Source: Pseudodonghicola xiamenensis DSM 18339 (GTDB taxonomy: Bacteria > Pseudomonadota > Alphaproteobacteria > Rhodobacterales > Rhodobacteraceae). From it: DNA of 64,000 nt. The position numbers were made by a program, and so were the translations under genes. This document shows, one piece after another, positions 21,101-30,519 of this stretch (positions are counted from its first letter, which is position 1; every line of letters starts with the position of its first letter). Location: positions 29,052 to 93,051 of the forward strand of contig NZ_AUBS01000015.1 in NCBI RefSeq assembly GCF_000429365.1, given 5' to 3'. The notes below the pieces were generated by a model, which saw nothing but the letters and a program-made list of their open reading frames with translations, was not told the origin of the DNA and searched no databases.

Positions 21101-21615
21101 CTGACAATGGGCACATAGGCATCCATCAAGGCCCATTCGGACTGGTGCAGCACGGTGGAGGATTCGCCGGTATGGTCGTCCCCCATCGCCATCAACACAC
21201 CGCCCAGGGGTGAGGTGCCCGCCATATTGGCGTGACGGATCACATCACCCGACCGGTCGACCCCCGGCCCCTTGCCATACCACAGGCCGAAGACGCCGTC
21301 GTATTTGCCTTCGCCGCGCAATTCGGCCTGCTGGCTGCCCCAGAGCGCCGTGGCGGCCAGATCTTCGTTCAACCCGTATTGAAAGGTGACATCGCTGGCG
21401 GCAAGCTGCTTGGCTGCCCGTGTCATCTGCATGTCGACCGCACCCAGCGGCGACCCGCGATACCCGGTCACCAGGCCGGCCGTATTGTGCCCCGCGGCCT
21501 TGTCCCGCGCCTTCTGCATCAGCATCAAACGGACCAGAGCCTGTGTGCCGTTCAGCAGAACCGGGCTCTTCTCCAGATCAAAACGGTCGTTCAGCGAAAT
21601 CTTTTGCTGACTCAT
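18193..21615 (-). CDS. Indolepyruvate ferredoxin oxidoreductase, fused subunits
   Basis: 1140 residues. It oxidatively decarboxylates aryl-pyruvates from aromatic amino acids, passing electrons to ferredoxin. The alpha part comes first: a pyrimidine-binding region, then the ThDP region with FCSGCPHNTGTK and IGCHFMVQWMD. A cysteine-rich stretch follows (VCEGCGDCGVQSNC, then CNKDFSCLKGFC) that can hold iron-sulfur clusters. The gamma part begins VVITGVGGTGVVTIGAVLA. The fused form is common in proteobacteria. The start MSQQKISLNDRFDLEK at 21615 has GGGAGGAG upstream. It diverges from the LysR gene at 21775. Confidence 0.9.
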   Translation of the reverse strand: MSQQKISLNDRFDLEKSPVLLNGTQALVRLMLMQKARDKAAGHNTAGLVTGYRGSPLGAVDMQMTRAAKQLAASDVTFQYGLNEDLAATALWGSQQAELRGEGKYDGVFGLWYGKGPGVDRSGDVIRHANMAGTSPLGGVLMAMGDDHTGESSTVLHQSEWALMDAYVPIVSPAGVQEILDLGLYGFALSRFSGLWVGLKTMKDTIEVTSVVDGRPDRVQLVTPKFDMPEGGLNIRLVDDRTAQEARLIDLKRFAAEEFAHANKIDKRVWGKPGAKIGLVAAGKNWLDLQHALSLLNIDEAEAERLGITTYKVAQVFPLDMKGFHQWAEGLDLIVVVEEKRKLIEVQIKEAIFDDRRGRRVYGWYKGGAGGMHQEELFPTRGALDPLMIAEKLGKILLEEGRDTDAIRAGMQALDDARRADNAEELASRLPYFCSGCPHNTGTKLPEGSRAYAGIGCHFMVQWMDRDTLGFTHMGGEGANWIGEAPFSKTKHVFQNLGDGTYNHSGVQAIRAALAAGTNITYKILYNDAVAMTGGQENEGGLSAARIANELKAMGVQNLAIVYDEKEDVDFKVMPSGVPTFERDQLLKVEEDFRDKDGVSAIVYIQTCAAEKRRRRKRGTFPDPDKRVLINEDVCEGCGDCGVQSNCVSIVPKETELGRKRAIDQSSCNKDFSCLKGFCPSFVTVAGAQIRKEATTDLDLPHLPAPKLPAIHGTYNVVITGVGGTGVVTIGAVLAQAAQIDGKGAGMMEMAGLAQKGGAVHIHCRLAEKPEDINAIRVATGECDALIGGDLVVSAGAKTLGLMRPGQSGAVVNSHAIITGDFTRDTEFTIPTDRLSLALEARIKDGLTLFDASELARATLGDSIYSNMMVFGAAWQRGLVPISHEAITQAIELNGAAVQRNQRAFEIGRWAVLHPEEAARLIAPANVIELPKSVDDKIAFRAEQLVAYQGNRLAKRYRKLLDGIADTGLKEAVARGYHKLLAYKDEYEVARLLLSSRAKAEEAFEGDLKLTFHMAPPILGGTGPDGRPKKREFGEWMLGPLKLLARMKGLRGTPFDPFGYSAERKMERALIKQFERDMKEVLPKVTPETRDIAVALALLPLQIRGFGPVKQENEAKAAKRREELLASFRRGGPDLAKAAE

Positions 21616-21774
21616 CTGCTCCTCCCAAAGCTGACTAGTTTGCAACAATCCCCGTCAATAATAGGTCAAAAAAGCTGACCTGAGTAGCGTTTTTTTGACC
21701 ATTTCCCTAAGAAGCATAATACAGCATGATAGATGCCCCTTCCGCAGCTGCGGAGCAGAACGAAAGCGATACCG

Positions 21775-22680
21775 ATGGACTGGGACAAGCTGAGAATTTT
21801 TCATGCCGTGGCCGACGCGGGCAGCCTGACCCATGCGGGTGACCGGCTGAACTTGTCCCAATCGGCGGTCAGCCGCCAGATCAGGGCACTTGAGGAATCA
21901 CTCAATACCACATTGTTCCATCGTCACGCCCGCGGGCTGATCCTGACTGAACAGGGCGAATTGCTGTTCGAAGCGACGTCCTCGATGTCGAAGCGCCTCG
22001 AGGCCGCCTCCGCCCGCATTCGCGATAGTGAAGAAGAAGTCTTCGGAGAGCTCAAGGTCACCACCACCACCGGCTTCGGTACGCTCTGGCTGGCGCCGCG
22101 GCTACCCAAGCTGTTCGAGAAATTCCCCGACCTCAAGATCGACCTGATGCTTGAGGAACGCGTGCTCGACCTGCCGATGCGCGAGGCAGATGTGGCGATC
22201 CGGATGAAGGAACCCAGCCAGGCCGATCTGATCCGCAAGCGTTTGATGACGGTACAGATGCAGCTCTATGCCTCGCGCGATTATCTCGACCGCGCCGGCA
22301 TGCCGACGACGATGGACGATATTTCCGATCACCGGCTGATCTGCCAGAGCGCAGGGGCCCATCAGGTCTCGGCCGGCGCCTCTCTGGTGCAGCAACTTGT
22401 GTCCAACGGCCCGCATTCGCTGCTGACGGTGAACAATTATTTCGGCGTGCTGCAGGGGGTCCTGAACAATCTGGGCGTCGGGGTCCTGCCCGATTATCTG
22501 ACCGAAGACTTCCCGCATCTGGTCCGTGTGCTGCCTCAGATTGAATCGAGCGAGGTGCCGGTTTTCCTCGCCTACCCCGAGGAATTGCGCCATTCGAAAC
22601 GCATCTCGGCCTTCCGTGATTTCGTTCAGGACGAGATCATTCTGCACCGCAAGCAGCTTCGGCAACTCGGCAAGATCTGA
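21775..22680 (+). CDS. LysR-family transcriptional regulator
   Basis: 301 residues. The N-terminal winged helix-turn-helix shows SLTHAGDRLNLSQSAVSRQI, followed by LEESLNTTLFHRHARGL. The C-terminal substrate-binding domain starts near FGELKVTTTTGFGTLWLAPR. It is divergent from the indolepyruvate ferredoxin oxidoreductase gene with 159 bases between starts, which would allow it to control that gene; this is inference. The start MDWDKLRIFHAVADAG at 21775 fits the family; the upstream ATG at 21733 does not. Confidence 0.88.
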   Translation: MDWDKLRIFHAVADAGSLTHAGDRLNLSQSAVSRQIRALEESLNTTLFHRHARGLILTEQGELLFEATSSMSKRLEAASARIRDSEEEVFGELKVTTTTGFGTLWLAPRLPKLFEKFPDLKIDLMLEERVLDLPMREADVAIRMKEPSQADLIRKRLMTVQMQLYASRDYLDRAGMPTTMDDISDHRLICQSAGAHQVSAGASLVQQLVSNGPHSLLTVNNYFGVLQGVLNNLGVGVLPDYLTEDFPHLVRVLPQIESSEVPVFLAYPEELRHSKRISAFRDFVQDEIILHRKQLRQLGKI

Positions 22681-22731
22681 GCTATGCAGCGCTGGAATGC
22701 CTGAATTGCTGCAACCGCAGCATAAATGAAC

Positions 22732-22850
22732 TTGAACGTTCACGAAGTGACGCCTAAATGATCACGCGAAGACGATGACGCTTAGTTGCTCATCATCTTC
22801 ATACCTCCCTGTTGGACTTGGGCCGAGCTTAGTGCTCGGCCTCTTTTTTT
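22732..22850 (+). ncRNA. Candidate small RNA with its own promoter and terminator
   Basis: A possible promoter, TTGAAC at 22732-22737, then 17 bases, then TAAATG at 22755-22760, precedes a short stretch without reading frame. That stretch ends in a perfect 8-bp hairpin GGCCGAGC/GCTCGGCC with a run of T. The transcript would run from about 22767 to 22850, some 84 bases. It contains the pyrimidine-rich segment CATACCTCCC, which could pair with ribosome sites. Function is unknown. It could also be a leader for purL. Confidence 0.4.
22821..22850 (+). terminator. Rho-independent terminator before purL
   Basis: Perfect stem GGCCGAGC (22821-22828) and GCTCGGCC (22834-22841) with a 5-base loop, then CTTTTTTT. 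It lies 140 bases after the LysR stop and 109 bases before purL, on the plus strand. Confidence 0.85.
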
Positions 22851-22958
22851 ATCCACAGGTCTCCCCCGCATATCTTCTGTGTTGCGCTAGCCCCTTCCCC
22901 CCAACGGGGCCATGCCCTAATAGGGGCGCAGACAATGCCATGCGGAGACACCCGACCG

Positions 22959-25118
22959 ATGCAAGACCCTGTGATCACGCCGGAGCTTATCGAAAGCCAC
23001 GGGCTGAAGCCGGACGAATACCAACGCATCCTGGATATCATCGGGCGCGAACCGACATTCACCGAACTCGGCATCTTCTCGGCCATGTGGAACGAACATT
23101 GTTCCTATAAGTCGTCGAAGAAATGGCTGCGCACCCTGCCGACCGAAGGACCCCAGGTGATCTGCGGCCCCGGCGAGAACGCAGGTGTCGTCGATATCGG
23201 CGATGGCCAGGCGGTGATCTTCAAGATGGAAAGCCACAACCACCCCTCTTACATCGAACCCTATCAAGGGGCGGCGACCGGTGTGGGCGGCATTCTGCGC
23301 GATGTCTTCACCATGGGCGCCCGGCCGATCGCGGCGATGAACTCACTGTCCTTCGGGGCGGTCGATCATCCGAAGACCAAACAACTTGTGCATGGCGTGG
23401 TCGCCGGTGTCGGCGGCTATGGCAACAGCTTCGGCGTGCCCACCATCGGCGGCGAGGTTCGCTTTCATCCCGCCTATAACGGCAACTGCCTGGTCAACGC
23501 CTTTGCCGCCGGCCTGGCTGATGCCGACAAGATCTTCTATTCCGCTGCCTCCGGCGTTGGCATGCCGGTGGTCTACCTCGGTGCGAAAACCGGGCGCGAC
23601 GGCGTCGGCGGTGCCACCATGGCCTCGGCCGAATTCGACGAGACCATCGAGGAAAAGCGCCCCACCGTCCAGGTTGGCGACCCCTTCACCGAAAAACGGC
23701 TGATGGAAGCCACGCTGGAACTGATGAAGACCGGCGCTGTGATCTCGATCCAGGACATGGGGGCCGCCGGCCTCACCTGCTCGGCCGTCGAGATGGGCGA
23801 CAAGGGCGAATTGGGCGTGCGGCTAGATCTGGAAAAGGTGCCCTGCCGCGAAGAAAACATGACCGCCTATGAAATGATGCTGTCGGAAAGCCAGGAGCGC
23901 ATGCTCATGGTCCTGCGCCCGGAGAAAGAAGCCGAAGCGCGCGCGGTGTTCGAAAAATGGGATCTGGATTTCGCCATCGTCGGCGAGACGATCGCCGAAG
24001 ACCGTTTCCTGATCATGCAGAACAACGAAACCAAGGCCGATCTGCCGCTGTCGAAACTCTCCTCCGAGGCGCCGGAATACGATCGCCCCTGGATCGAGAC
24101 CCAGGCGGCCGTTGCCTTGAGCGAGGTGCCGCAGATCGACCCCATCGACGGGCTGCGCGCACTGATCAGCTCGCCAAACTATGCGGCGAAGCAGTGGGTC
24201 TATGAACAATACGATAGCACCGTGATGGCCGACAGCGCCCGCGGCCCTGGTTTCGGCCCGGGTATCCTGCGGGTGCACGGAACTGAAAAGCTCTTGGCCT
24301 TCACCTCCGACGTCACCCCGCGCTACGTCAAGGCCAACCCCCTTGAGGGGGGCAAGCAGGCCGTCGCCGAAGCCTATCGCAACCTGACCGCCGTGGGCGC
24401 GACGCCGCTGGCCTCGACTGACAACATGAATTTCGGCAATCCCGAAAAGCCCGAGATCATGGGCCAGTTCGTCGGTGCGATCAAAGGCATCGGCCAGGCC
24501 GTTGCCGCGCTCGACATGCCGATCGTGTCGGGCAACGTGTCCCTTTATAATGAAACCGACGGCGAGGCGATCCTGCCGACCCCGACCATCGGCGCCGTGG
24601 GTCTGATCGCAACCGAGGCGGATGTGATCGGCACCCAGGTGCGCGACGGTCACGTGGCGCTGCTGCTGGGCGAGACAGAAGGCCATCTGGGTCAATCCGC
24701 CCTGCTGGCCGAGGTCTTCAACCGCGAGGAAGGCGATGCGCCTGCTGTCGATCTCGAGGCCGAAAAGCGCAACGGCGATTTCATCCGCGCCAACCGCGCC
24801 CTGGTCACCGCCTGCACCGATCTGTCGGATGGCGGTCTGGCACTGGCAGCGTTCGAACTGGCCGAAGGCTCTGGCGTCGGCGTGCATCTCGACAGCGGTG
24901 CCACGCCCTTCCTCTTCGGCGAGGATCAGGCGCGCTATCTGATCGCCTGCAACTTCGATCAGGCCGAAGCGCTGATGACCGCCGCCGGCCAGGCCGGGGT
25001 CACGTTGACCACGGTCGGCAAGTTCACCGGCGATACGGTGCGCTTCGACGGGTCTGAGGCCCCGCTGACCGAACTGTCAGCGCTTTATCGCTCCAGCTTC
25101 GAGGAGGCCCTGGGCTAA
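22959..25118 (+). CDS. purL: Phosphoribosylformylglycinamidine synthase subunit PurL (small type)
   Basis: 719 residues, the small PurL that works with separate PurQ and PurS, both encoded at 5.9-6.9 kb. It converts FGAR, ATP and glutamine-derived ammonia to FGAM. N-terminal [19 protein letters not shown] and [21 protein letters not shown] are typical, as is [18 protein letters not shown]. The repeated half includes [11 protein letters not shown] and [14 protein letters not shown]. The start at 22959 has GGAGA upstream; an earlier in-frame ATG at 22935 adds 8 unrelated residues. Confidence 0.95.
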   Translation: MQDPVITPELIESHGLKPDEYQRILDIIGREPTFTELGIFSAMWNEHCSYKSSKKWLRTLPTEGPQVICGPGENAGVVDIGDGQAVIFKMESHNHPSYIEPYQGAATGVGGILRDVFTMGARPIAAMNSLSFGAVDHPKTKQLVHGVVAGVGGYGNSFGVPTIGGEVRFHPAYNGNCLVNAFAAGLADADKIFYSAASGVGMPVVYLGAKTGRDGVGGATMASAEFDETIEEKRPTVQVGDPFTEKRLMEATLELMKTGAVISIQDMGAAGLTCSAVEMGDKGELGVRLDLEKVPCREENMTAYEMMLSESQERMLMVLRPEKEAEARAVFEKWDLDFAIVGETIAEDRFLIMQNNETKADLPLSKLSSEAPEYDRPWIETQAAVALSEVPQIDPIDGLRALISSPNYAAKQWVYEQYDSTVMADSARGPGFGPGILRVHGTEKLLAFTSDVTPRYVKANPLEGGKQAVAEAYRNLTAVGATPLASTDNMNFGNPEKPEIMGQFVGAIKGIGQAVAALDMPIVSGNVSLYNETDGEAILPTPTIGAVGLIATEADVIGTQVRDGHVALLLGETEGHLGQSALLAEVFNREEGDAPAVDLEAEKRNGDFIRANRALVTACTDLSDGGLALAAFELAEGSGVGVHLDSGATPFLFGEDQARYLIACNFDQAEALMTAAGQAGVTLTTVGKFTGDTVRFDGSEAPLTELSALYRSSFEEALG

Positions 25119-25215
25119 GCCCAGCGGCCTCTTCCCCCGGCACCGGGCCGCCGCGCTTGCGCGGCGCGCCCTCGCACCCTAAATCTGGACACGAGACCAA
25201 CAGGAGTTCCCCCGC

Positions 25216-25452
25216 ATGGCCATGCAAGCCCAAGATATCGAAGCTCTGATCCGTGCCAGCTTCCCCGCCGCCAAGATCACCATCACCGATCTGGCCGGCG
25301 ACGGAAACCACTGGGCGGCTGAAGTCGTCGACGAAAGCTTTCGCGGCCAGAGCCGTGTGCAACAGCAACGGGCCGTCAATGCCGCGGTGAAATCCGAGAT
25401 CGACAGTGGCAGGCTGCATGCTCTGGCGCTGACCACCAAGGCCCCCGACTGA
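25216..25452 (+). CDS. BolA family protein
   Basis: 78 residues with the BolA/YrbA fold: [23 protein letters not shown], then [13 protein letters not shown] and the helix [12 protein letters not shown], ending [11 protein letters not shown]. Such proteins pair with monothiol glutaredoxins through a shared 2Fe-2S cluster. The next gene, 64 bases on, is exactly such a glutaredoxin. Confidence 0.92.
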   Translation: MAMQAQDIEALIRASFPAAKITITDLAGDGNHWAAEVVDESFRGQSRVQQQRAVNAAVKSEIDSGRLHALALTTKAPD

Positions 25453-25516
25453 TCCTCTGAGTGATCCTTGGACCCGGGGCCCCTTTTCCAAAATCCTGCC
25501 GCAAGGAGACGCGCAA

Positions 25517-25879
25517 ATGACCGACGCAGCAGATCAAATCCAGAAGACCATTTCCGCCAATGACGTGGTGCTCTACATGAAGGGCACCAAGGACGCGCCG
25601 CAATGCGGCTTTTCCAGCCGGGTCGCGGGTGTCCTGAACTATATGGGTGTCGATTATCAGGACGTGAACGTCCTGGCCGATCCCGATATCCGCCAGGGGA
25701 TCAAGGATTTCTCCGACTGGCCGACGATCCCCCAACTGTACGTGAAGGGCGAATTCGTCGGCGGTTGCGACATCATCACCGAAATGACCCTGTCGGGCGA
25801 ACTGGATCAACTGTTCGAAGACAAGGGCGTCACCTATGACAAGGACGCCGCCGACAAGATCCGCGAAGCGAATTCCTGA
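25517..25879 (+). CDS. grxD: Monothiol glutaredoxin Grx4
   Basis: 120 residues with the CGFS active site in [15 protein letters not shown], the [17 protein letters not shown] cis-proline and GG region, and a short helical tail. This class carries and transfers 2Fe-2S clusters. Its placement just after bolA supports a BolA-Grx4 partnership in iron signalling or cluster delivery. Confidence 0.95.
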   Translation: MTDAADQIQKTISANDVVLYMKGTKDAPQCGFSSRVAGVLNYMGVDYQDVNVLADPDIRQGIKDFSDWPTIPQLYVKGEFVGGCDIITEMTLSGELDQLFEDKGVTYDKDAADKIREANS

Positions 25880-25912
25880 TCGCCGCAACGTCGACGACAA
25901 GACGTCGAGACG

Positions 25913-25940
25913 ACAAAGGGGGCCATATGGCCCCCTTTGT
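25913..25940. terminator. Bidirectional terminator between grxD and zapA
   Basis: A perfect 12-bp inverted repeat, ACAAAGGGGGCC (25913-25924) and GGCCCCCTTTGT (25929-25940), with loop ATAT. The A-rich and T-rich arms let it end transcription of the plus-strand grxD and the minus-strand zapA. Confidence 0.85.
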
Positions 25941-25965
25941 CATACTCCGGCTCTGGGCCGCGCGA

Positions 25966-26364
25966 TCACTCGGTCGCGGCCTTTTCCTCGATCTCTCCGG
26001 CCAGCGCCTCGGCCCGGGCGGCCAGCTCCGCCAGCGTTTCGGTGACAGAGGCCGGCACCACCGGCACCTCGACCCGTTCCGGCTGCGGCGCCGGGGCCGC
26101 GCGCAGCGCGGCAAGCTCTGCCTCACGCTCGGCCAGTTGCGCCTCCACCTCGCGAATTCGATCCTCGACCGCCGCCGTCTTGTCCGCAAGCATCAGCCCA
26201 GCCATCAGCAGCATGCGCGCCTCGGGCATCCGGCCGATCTGGTCAGAGAGCACCCGGGCCTCGTCGTCCAGCATCTTGGCCGCCGAATGGAGATAGCTTT
26301 CCTCGCCCTCCTGACAGGAGACATCAAAGCCGCGCCCCCCGATATAGATCGTCACCTCAGGCAT
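25966..26364 (-). CDS. zapA: Cell division protein ZapA
   Basis: 132 residues starting MPEVTIYIGGRGFDVSC at 26364. The N-terminal part EESYLHSAAKMLDDEARVL fits ZapA, which cross-links FtsZ filaments. A long coiled coil with many Glu/Ala/Leu residues follows (REVEAQLAEREAELAALRA), then a Pro-rich link and a C-terminal helix, giving a longer tail than the E. coli protein. Its start codon overlaps the stop of the upstream coiled-coil gene, so they are translated together. Confidence 0.88.
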   Translation of the reverse strand: MPEVTIYIGGRGFDVSCQEGEESYLHSAAKMLDDEARVLSDQIGRMPEARMLLMAGLMLADKTAAVEDRIREVEAQLAEREAELAALRAAPAPQPERVEVPVVPASVTETLAELAARAEALAGEIEEKAATE

Positions 26365-27200
26365 CATTCATCCTCCCCTTCCGACGGGTTCCGTGCGCTC
26401 GCCAGCAGCGGTTCGAGCCGCGACAGAATGGCGCCCGCTTCGGCCGCCTCCACCGCACGGGTGGCGCGCAGCGCCTCCAGCTCGGCCAGCATGGCGCGAT
26501 TGATCAGGCTGGGTTCGCCGACGCCGGCCTCGTTCACCGCGCGCAGGGCAGCGCTGGTTTCGCGCAGTTGGTCGTTCGTCGCGCGCAGCCGCTGCATCTC
26601 CATATCGAGCCGCGCCGCCTGTTCGGCCTGATGGGCAAGTTCGGTCTGCAACGCATCGAGATCGCCAGCCATCTCGACCGAAGCGACGGGCACGACCGCG
26701 CGGGCCTCGGCCAGTTCGGCCTGCAAGACCGCGACCTGCGCCCTGAGGTCGGCCTCGGCACCGCTGTCGCCCGGCCCGGCCTGCAGCTCCACGAGCTCCT
26801 CGCGCAGGACCTCGGCCTCGCTGCGGGCGCGCTCCAGATCGGCGGCCATCCGTTCACTTTCGGCGCTCAAGCTATCAAGATCGGCAGTATCTGCCAGCCG
26901 GGCCTTCAGCGCCTCGATCTCGGCCTTCAGGGCTGCGATCTCGGTATCCGAAGGCTCCTGCGCCTCTGCCGCCTCAAGCTGAAACTGAAGCGCGGCGATC
27001 TCTTCCGCGTGTTTTTCCTTGAGATGCCTGAGCCGTTCCTCAAGCTGCGCATTGGCAAGCTTTTCCTCGTTCAGCGCCTGCGAAAGCGCGGAGCCGGCCA
27101 TCTCCCGGGCACCGGCCTGCTGCGCCAACGCACCAAGGCCGACACTGATCCGGGCCATCGCCGCCGTGATCCGACCTTCCAATTCCTGTATCTGGCTCAT
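26364..27200 (-). CDS. Coiled-coil protein upstream of zapA
   Basis: 278 residues starting MSQIQELEGRITAAMARI at 27200. Nearly the whole length is heptad-like coiled coil rich in Glu, Ala and Leu (LEERLRHLKEKHAEEIAALQ, and ALKAEIEALKARLADTADL). No signal peptide or membrane helix is seen. The 1-base overlap with zapA suggests a role in division with ZapA and FtsZ, but this is context only. Confidence 0.75.
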   Translation of the reverse strand: MSQIQELEGRITAAMARISVGLGALAQQAGAREMAGSALSQALNEEKLANAQLEERLRHLKEKHAEEIAALQFQLEAAEAQEPSDTEIAALKAEIEALKARLADTADLDSLSAESERMAADLERARSEAEVLREELVELQAGPGDSGAEADLRAQVAVLQAELAEARAVVPVASVEMAGDLDALQTELAHQAEQAARLDMEMQRLRATNDQLRETSAALRAVNEAGVGEPSLINRAMLAELEALRATRAVEAAEAGAILSRLEPLLASARNPSEGEDE

Positions 27201-27214
27201 GCCTCTTACCTTTT

Positions 27215-27345
27215 TCTGCGGCGGGTTCACCACTGCGGCCCGGGCTGCGCCATGCACGACGCGGACTCTGCCGAATCGCGGAACGGGCCGATCGGCGTTC
27301 AGTCTAGCGAAACCACCAGGGAATTACCCCCCGCTTTTGTTTCAA
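27215..27345 (-). ncRNA. ssrS: Candidate 6S RNA
   Basis: The 261 bases between tkt and the zapA pair contain no gene. On the minus strand this stretch has a segment TTCCCTGGTGG and, at the other end, GAACCCGCCGCAG, with GCGGG/CCCGC able to close a long imperfect stem. 6S RNA genes of alphaproteobacteria often lie beside zapA. The call rests on position and weak pattern memory; borders are approximate. Confidence 0.35.
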
Positions 27346-27461
27346 GCACTTGGCCGCCTGACCTTATGTGATCCCGGCAGCCACTGCCGGCGAAGCTTGA
27401 TCTTTGGTCCTCAGTTGATATTGAGCAGCATAGTCGCCCGCAACGCCAGAGGATTTCTCCC

Positions 27462-29483
27462 GTGGATTTGACCGCCCTGCGCACCGCCCATCCCGATCAC
27501 TGGAACAAGGCCGCCGCCATTCGCACGCTGACGCTGGATGCCGTCGCCGCCGCCAATTCGGGCCACTCCGGCATGCCGATGGGCATGGCCGACGTGGCAA
27601 CGGTGCTGTTTGAAAAACACCTGAAGTTCGACGCCGCCGCCCCCAATTGGCCGGATCGCGATCGCTTCATCCTCTCGGCCGGCCACGGCTCGATGCTGCT
27701 TTATTCGCTGCTCTATCTCACCGGCTACCCGGAAATGACCATCGAGCAGATCAAGAATTTCCGCCAGTGGGGTGCGATCACCGCCGGCCATCCGGAATAC
27801 GGCCACGCCCCGGGGATCGAAACCACCACCGGCCCGCTGGGTCAGGGCATCGCCACCGCCGTGGGCTTTGCCATGGCCGAGGAAATCCAGCGCGCCCGTT
27901 ATGGCCGCAAGGTCGCCGATCACCACACTTACGTCATTGCCGGCGACGGCTGCCTGATGGAGGGCGTCAGCCAAGAGGCCATTGCCTTTGCCGGCCGCCA
28001 GCAACTGGGCAAGCTGATCGTCTTCTGGGACAACAACAACATCACCATCGACGGCACGGTCGAGCTGTCTGACCGCACCGACCAGATGGCGCGCTTCCGC
28101 GCCTCTGGCTGGCATGTGCAGGCCGTCGATGGCCATGACCCGGAAGCCATCGACGCCGCCATCGAAAAGGCCAAGGCCACGCGCAAGCCCTCGATGATCG
28201 CCTGCAAGACCCACATCGCCCTGGGCTCCTCGGCGCAGGATACTTCCAAGGGTCATGGCGCGCTGACCGATCCCAAGCTGATCGCGGACGCCAAGGCCGC
28301 CTATGGCTGGACCGCTCCGGCCTTTGAAATCCCCTCCGAGATCAAGGCCGAATGGGAAGCCATCGGCAAGCGTGGTGCGGTGGAACGGGCCAATTGGGAC
28401 ATCCGCTTTGCCTCGCTCTCCGAACGCAAGCAAGCGGACTTCACCCGCGCCTATGACCGCGAGGTGCCGAAAAAGCTGACCTCGGTGATCCGGGCACTGA
28501 AGAAGGACGCCAGCGAAACCGCGCCGAAGCTTGCCACCCGGGCCAGTTCGGAAAAGGTGCTGGCAGCCATCAACCCGCTGATGACCGAAACCGTCGGCGG
28601 TTCGGCCGACCTGACCGGGTCGAACAACACCAAGACCCCCGACATCGACGCCTTCATGCCCGAGAACCGCAAGGGCCGCTATGTCTATTGGGGCATTCGC
28701 GAACATGGCATGTCGGCGGCGATGAACGGCATGGCGCTGCATGGCGGCATCCGCCCCTATGGCGGCACCTTCATGGCCTTCACCGATTACGCCCGCCCGG
28801 CGATGCGTCTGGCGGCGCTGATGCGCATCCCCACCGTCTTTGTGATGACCCACGATTCGATCGGTCTGGGCGAGGATGGCCCGACCCACCAGCCGGTGGA
28901 ACATCTGGCGATCTCGCGCGCGACACCGAACACCTATGTGTTCCGCCCCGCCGACACGGTGGAAACCGCCGAGGCCTGGGAGGTCGCGCTGAGCTCGAAG
29001 GAAACGCCCTCGGTGCTGTCGCTGACCCGTCAGGGCCTGCCGACCGTGCGGCTTGAGCACAAGATGAACAACCTCACCGCCCAGGGTGCCTATGTTCTGG
29101 CCGACGCAGAGGGCAAGCGCGAAGCGATCCTGATCGCCACCGGCTCGGAAGTCGCGATCGCCATGGCGGCGCGCGAGTTGCTGCAGGCCGAAGGCATTGG
29201 CACCAGGGTGGTTTCCATGCCCTGCATGGAGCTTTTCGCCGAGCAGGACGAAGCCTATCGTCGCAAGGTGCTTCCGGCCGGCCCGGTGCGTGTCGGCGTC
29301 GAGGCCGCGGTACGCGCCGGTGGCTGGGATCGCTGGCTGCTGGGCGAGCGGGGCCGCGAGGCCAAGGCGGATTTCGTCGGCATGACAGGCTTCGGCGCCT
29401 CGGCCCCGGCCAACGTGCTGTACGAGAAATTCGGCATCACCGCCGAGGCCGTGGCCGAAAAGGTCAAGGCCCTGCTGGCCTGA
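27462..29483 (+). CDS. tkt: Transketolase
   Basis: 673 residues with a GTG start at 27462, preceded by AGAGGA. ThDP enzyme of the pentose phosphate and Calvin cycles. Visible motifs are [20 protein letters not shown], the ThDP signature [13 protein letters not shown] and [10 protein letters not shown], then [19 protein letters not shown] and [21 protein letters not shown]. Length is that of the family. A terminator follows. Confidence 0.96.
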   Translation: MDLTALRTAHPDHWNKAAAIRTLTLDAVAAANSGHSGMPMGMADVATVLFEKHLKFDAAAPNWPDRDRFILSAGHGSMLLYSLLYLTGYPEMTIEQIKNFRQWGAITAGHPEYGHAPGIETTTGPLGQGIATAVGFAMAEEIQRARYGRKVADHHTYVIAGDGCLMEGVSQEAIAFAGRQQLGKLIVFWDNNNITIDGTVELSDRTDQMARFRASGWHVQAVDGHDPEAIDAAIEKAKATRKPSMIACKTHIALGSSAQDTSKGHGALTDPKLIADAKAAYGWTAPAFEIPSEIKAEWEAIGKRGAVERANWDIRFASLSERKQADFTRAYDREVPKKLTSVIRALKKDASETAPKLATRASSEKVLAAINPLMTETVGGSADLTGSNNTKTPDIDAFMPENRKGRYVYWGIREHGMSAAMNGMALHGGIRPYGGTFMAFTDYARPAMRLAALMRIPTVFVMTHDSIGLGEDGPTHQPVEHLAISRATPNTYVFRPADTVETAEAWEVALSSKETPSVLSLTRQGLPTVRLEHKMNNLTAQGAYVLADAEGKREAILIATGSEVAIAMAARELLQAEGIGTRVVSMPCMELFAEQDEAYRRKVLPAGPVRVGVEAAVRAGGWDRWLLGERGREAKADFVGMTGFGASAPANVLYEKFGITAEAVAEKVKALLA

Positions 29484-29510
29484 TTGATCTGGCCGAGACC
29501 ACGACATGAG

Positions 29511-29536
29511 AGAGGGGCCAAACGGCCCCTCTTTTC
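29511..29536 (+). terminator. Terminator of tkt
   Basis: Perfect 9-bp stem AGAGGGGCC (29511-29519) and GGCCCCTCT (29524-29532), loop AAAC, then TTTT. It starts 28 bases after the tkt stop. Confidence 0.85.
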
Positions 29537-29598
29537 GTTTGCGAAGCTTGAAAGCCATTGCCCTCCAAGACAGGGGGGGATCCTGAGCACGAAGAGCT

Positions 29599-29719
29599 GC
29601 GCCCGACCCTGGGAGGACGCTTTGCCACTTTCAAGCGATGCGAGGCATCGTTGTATCGCATAACGGCGCTTCGGCACGTGCCGTCAACACGGGCGCCCTC
29701 CTGGGGGAGGGTCGGGCGC
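29599..29719. repeat. Long-range inverted repeat after tkt
   Basis: GCGCCCGACCCT at 29599-29610 and its exact complement AGGGTCGGGCGC at 29708-29719 enclose about 97 bases. Inside, GGGAGGACGC at 29611-29620 can pair imperfectly with GCGCCCTCCT at 29693-29702, lengthening the stem. The whole 29537-29852 stretch has no gene. This may be a structured RNA or a dispersed intergenic palindrome. Confidence 0.55.
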
Positions 29720-29852
29720 GGCCCGGCCTGACGGCCTGGCAACCGAGGTCAAGAGCTGCTCAAGATTGCCAACCAAGCACTACCGCTGGCTTCCTGGAAC
29801 CAGCGCCCAAGGCTCCATCCGTTCGGCCCTGAGCCCTTTGCCTGAACCGGCC

Positions 29853-30452
29853 TCACCCCGGCTTGCGCGCCACCAGATCGACCAGCGCCGACAGACCGGA
29901 ATGCCCCGGCCCCTCGTCGATCTCGCGGTCGTAATCCACCAGCCGCAGGATCTCCCAACCGGCGAAGGCACCGCGCAGCAACACCTCGGTATACATATGC
30001 TCCGGATTGCCGGGGCCCCCGGTGCCATAGCCCACCTGCCGCGGCGCATAGCCGTGCAGCAACAGCAGACCGCCCGGAACCACCGCCTGCGCCATCCAGT
30101 CGAACAGCTTGGCCCGCAGCTCCGGCGGGGTGAACTGGATGAAGACGCCGACCACCGCATCATAGGGCCGGCTCCAGTCCCAGTCCTCGATCCCCGACAG
30201 GAGGAAATCGACCGAAACGCCCTTTTCCGCCGCCAGCGTGCGGGCCTTCTCCAGCGCCACCGGCGAGGCATCGAAGGCAGTCACCCGATGCCCGAGCCCG
30301 GCCAGATAGACCGAATTGCGCCCCTCGCCATCGGCGACACAGAGCACCCGCGCACCCGGCGCCAGATTGCCGGCCTGCGCCCGAACGAAATCCGCCGGTT
30401 CAACCCCGAACAGATACCCCGGCTTGGCGTAACGCTCATCCCACATCGACAT
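29853..30452 (-). CDS. Class I SAM-dependent methyltransferase
   Basis: 199 residues starting MSMWDERYAKPGYLFGVEP. Motif I is VLCVADGEGRNSVYLA, then GHRVTAFDASPVALEKA. The form resembles the TehB-like methyltransferases that also include thiol and tellurite enzymes. The substrate cannot be told. The start at 30452 is supported by GGAGGGCAGGG upstream. Confidence 0.82.
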   Translation of the reverse strand: MSMWDERYAKPGYLFGVEPADFVRAQAGNLAPGARVLCVADGEGRNSVYLAGLGHRVTAFDASPVALEKARTLAAEKGVSVDFLLSGIEDWDWSRPYDAVVGVFIQFTPPELRAKLFDWMAQAVVPGGLLLLHGYAPRQVGYGTGGPGNPEHMYTEVLLRGAFAGWEILRLVDYDREIDEGPGHSGLSALVDLVARKPG

Positions 30453-30519
30453 CCCTGCCCTCCGATCATCAGCTTTCCCAAGGGGATATGGTCGAAACCC
30501 CGGCACCTTCAACCGCCTC

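Noticed and set aside
27411..29558. 715-residue minus-strand open frame
   Set aside because: Antisense to tkt; no family similarity and no start signal.
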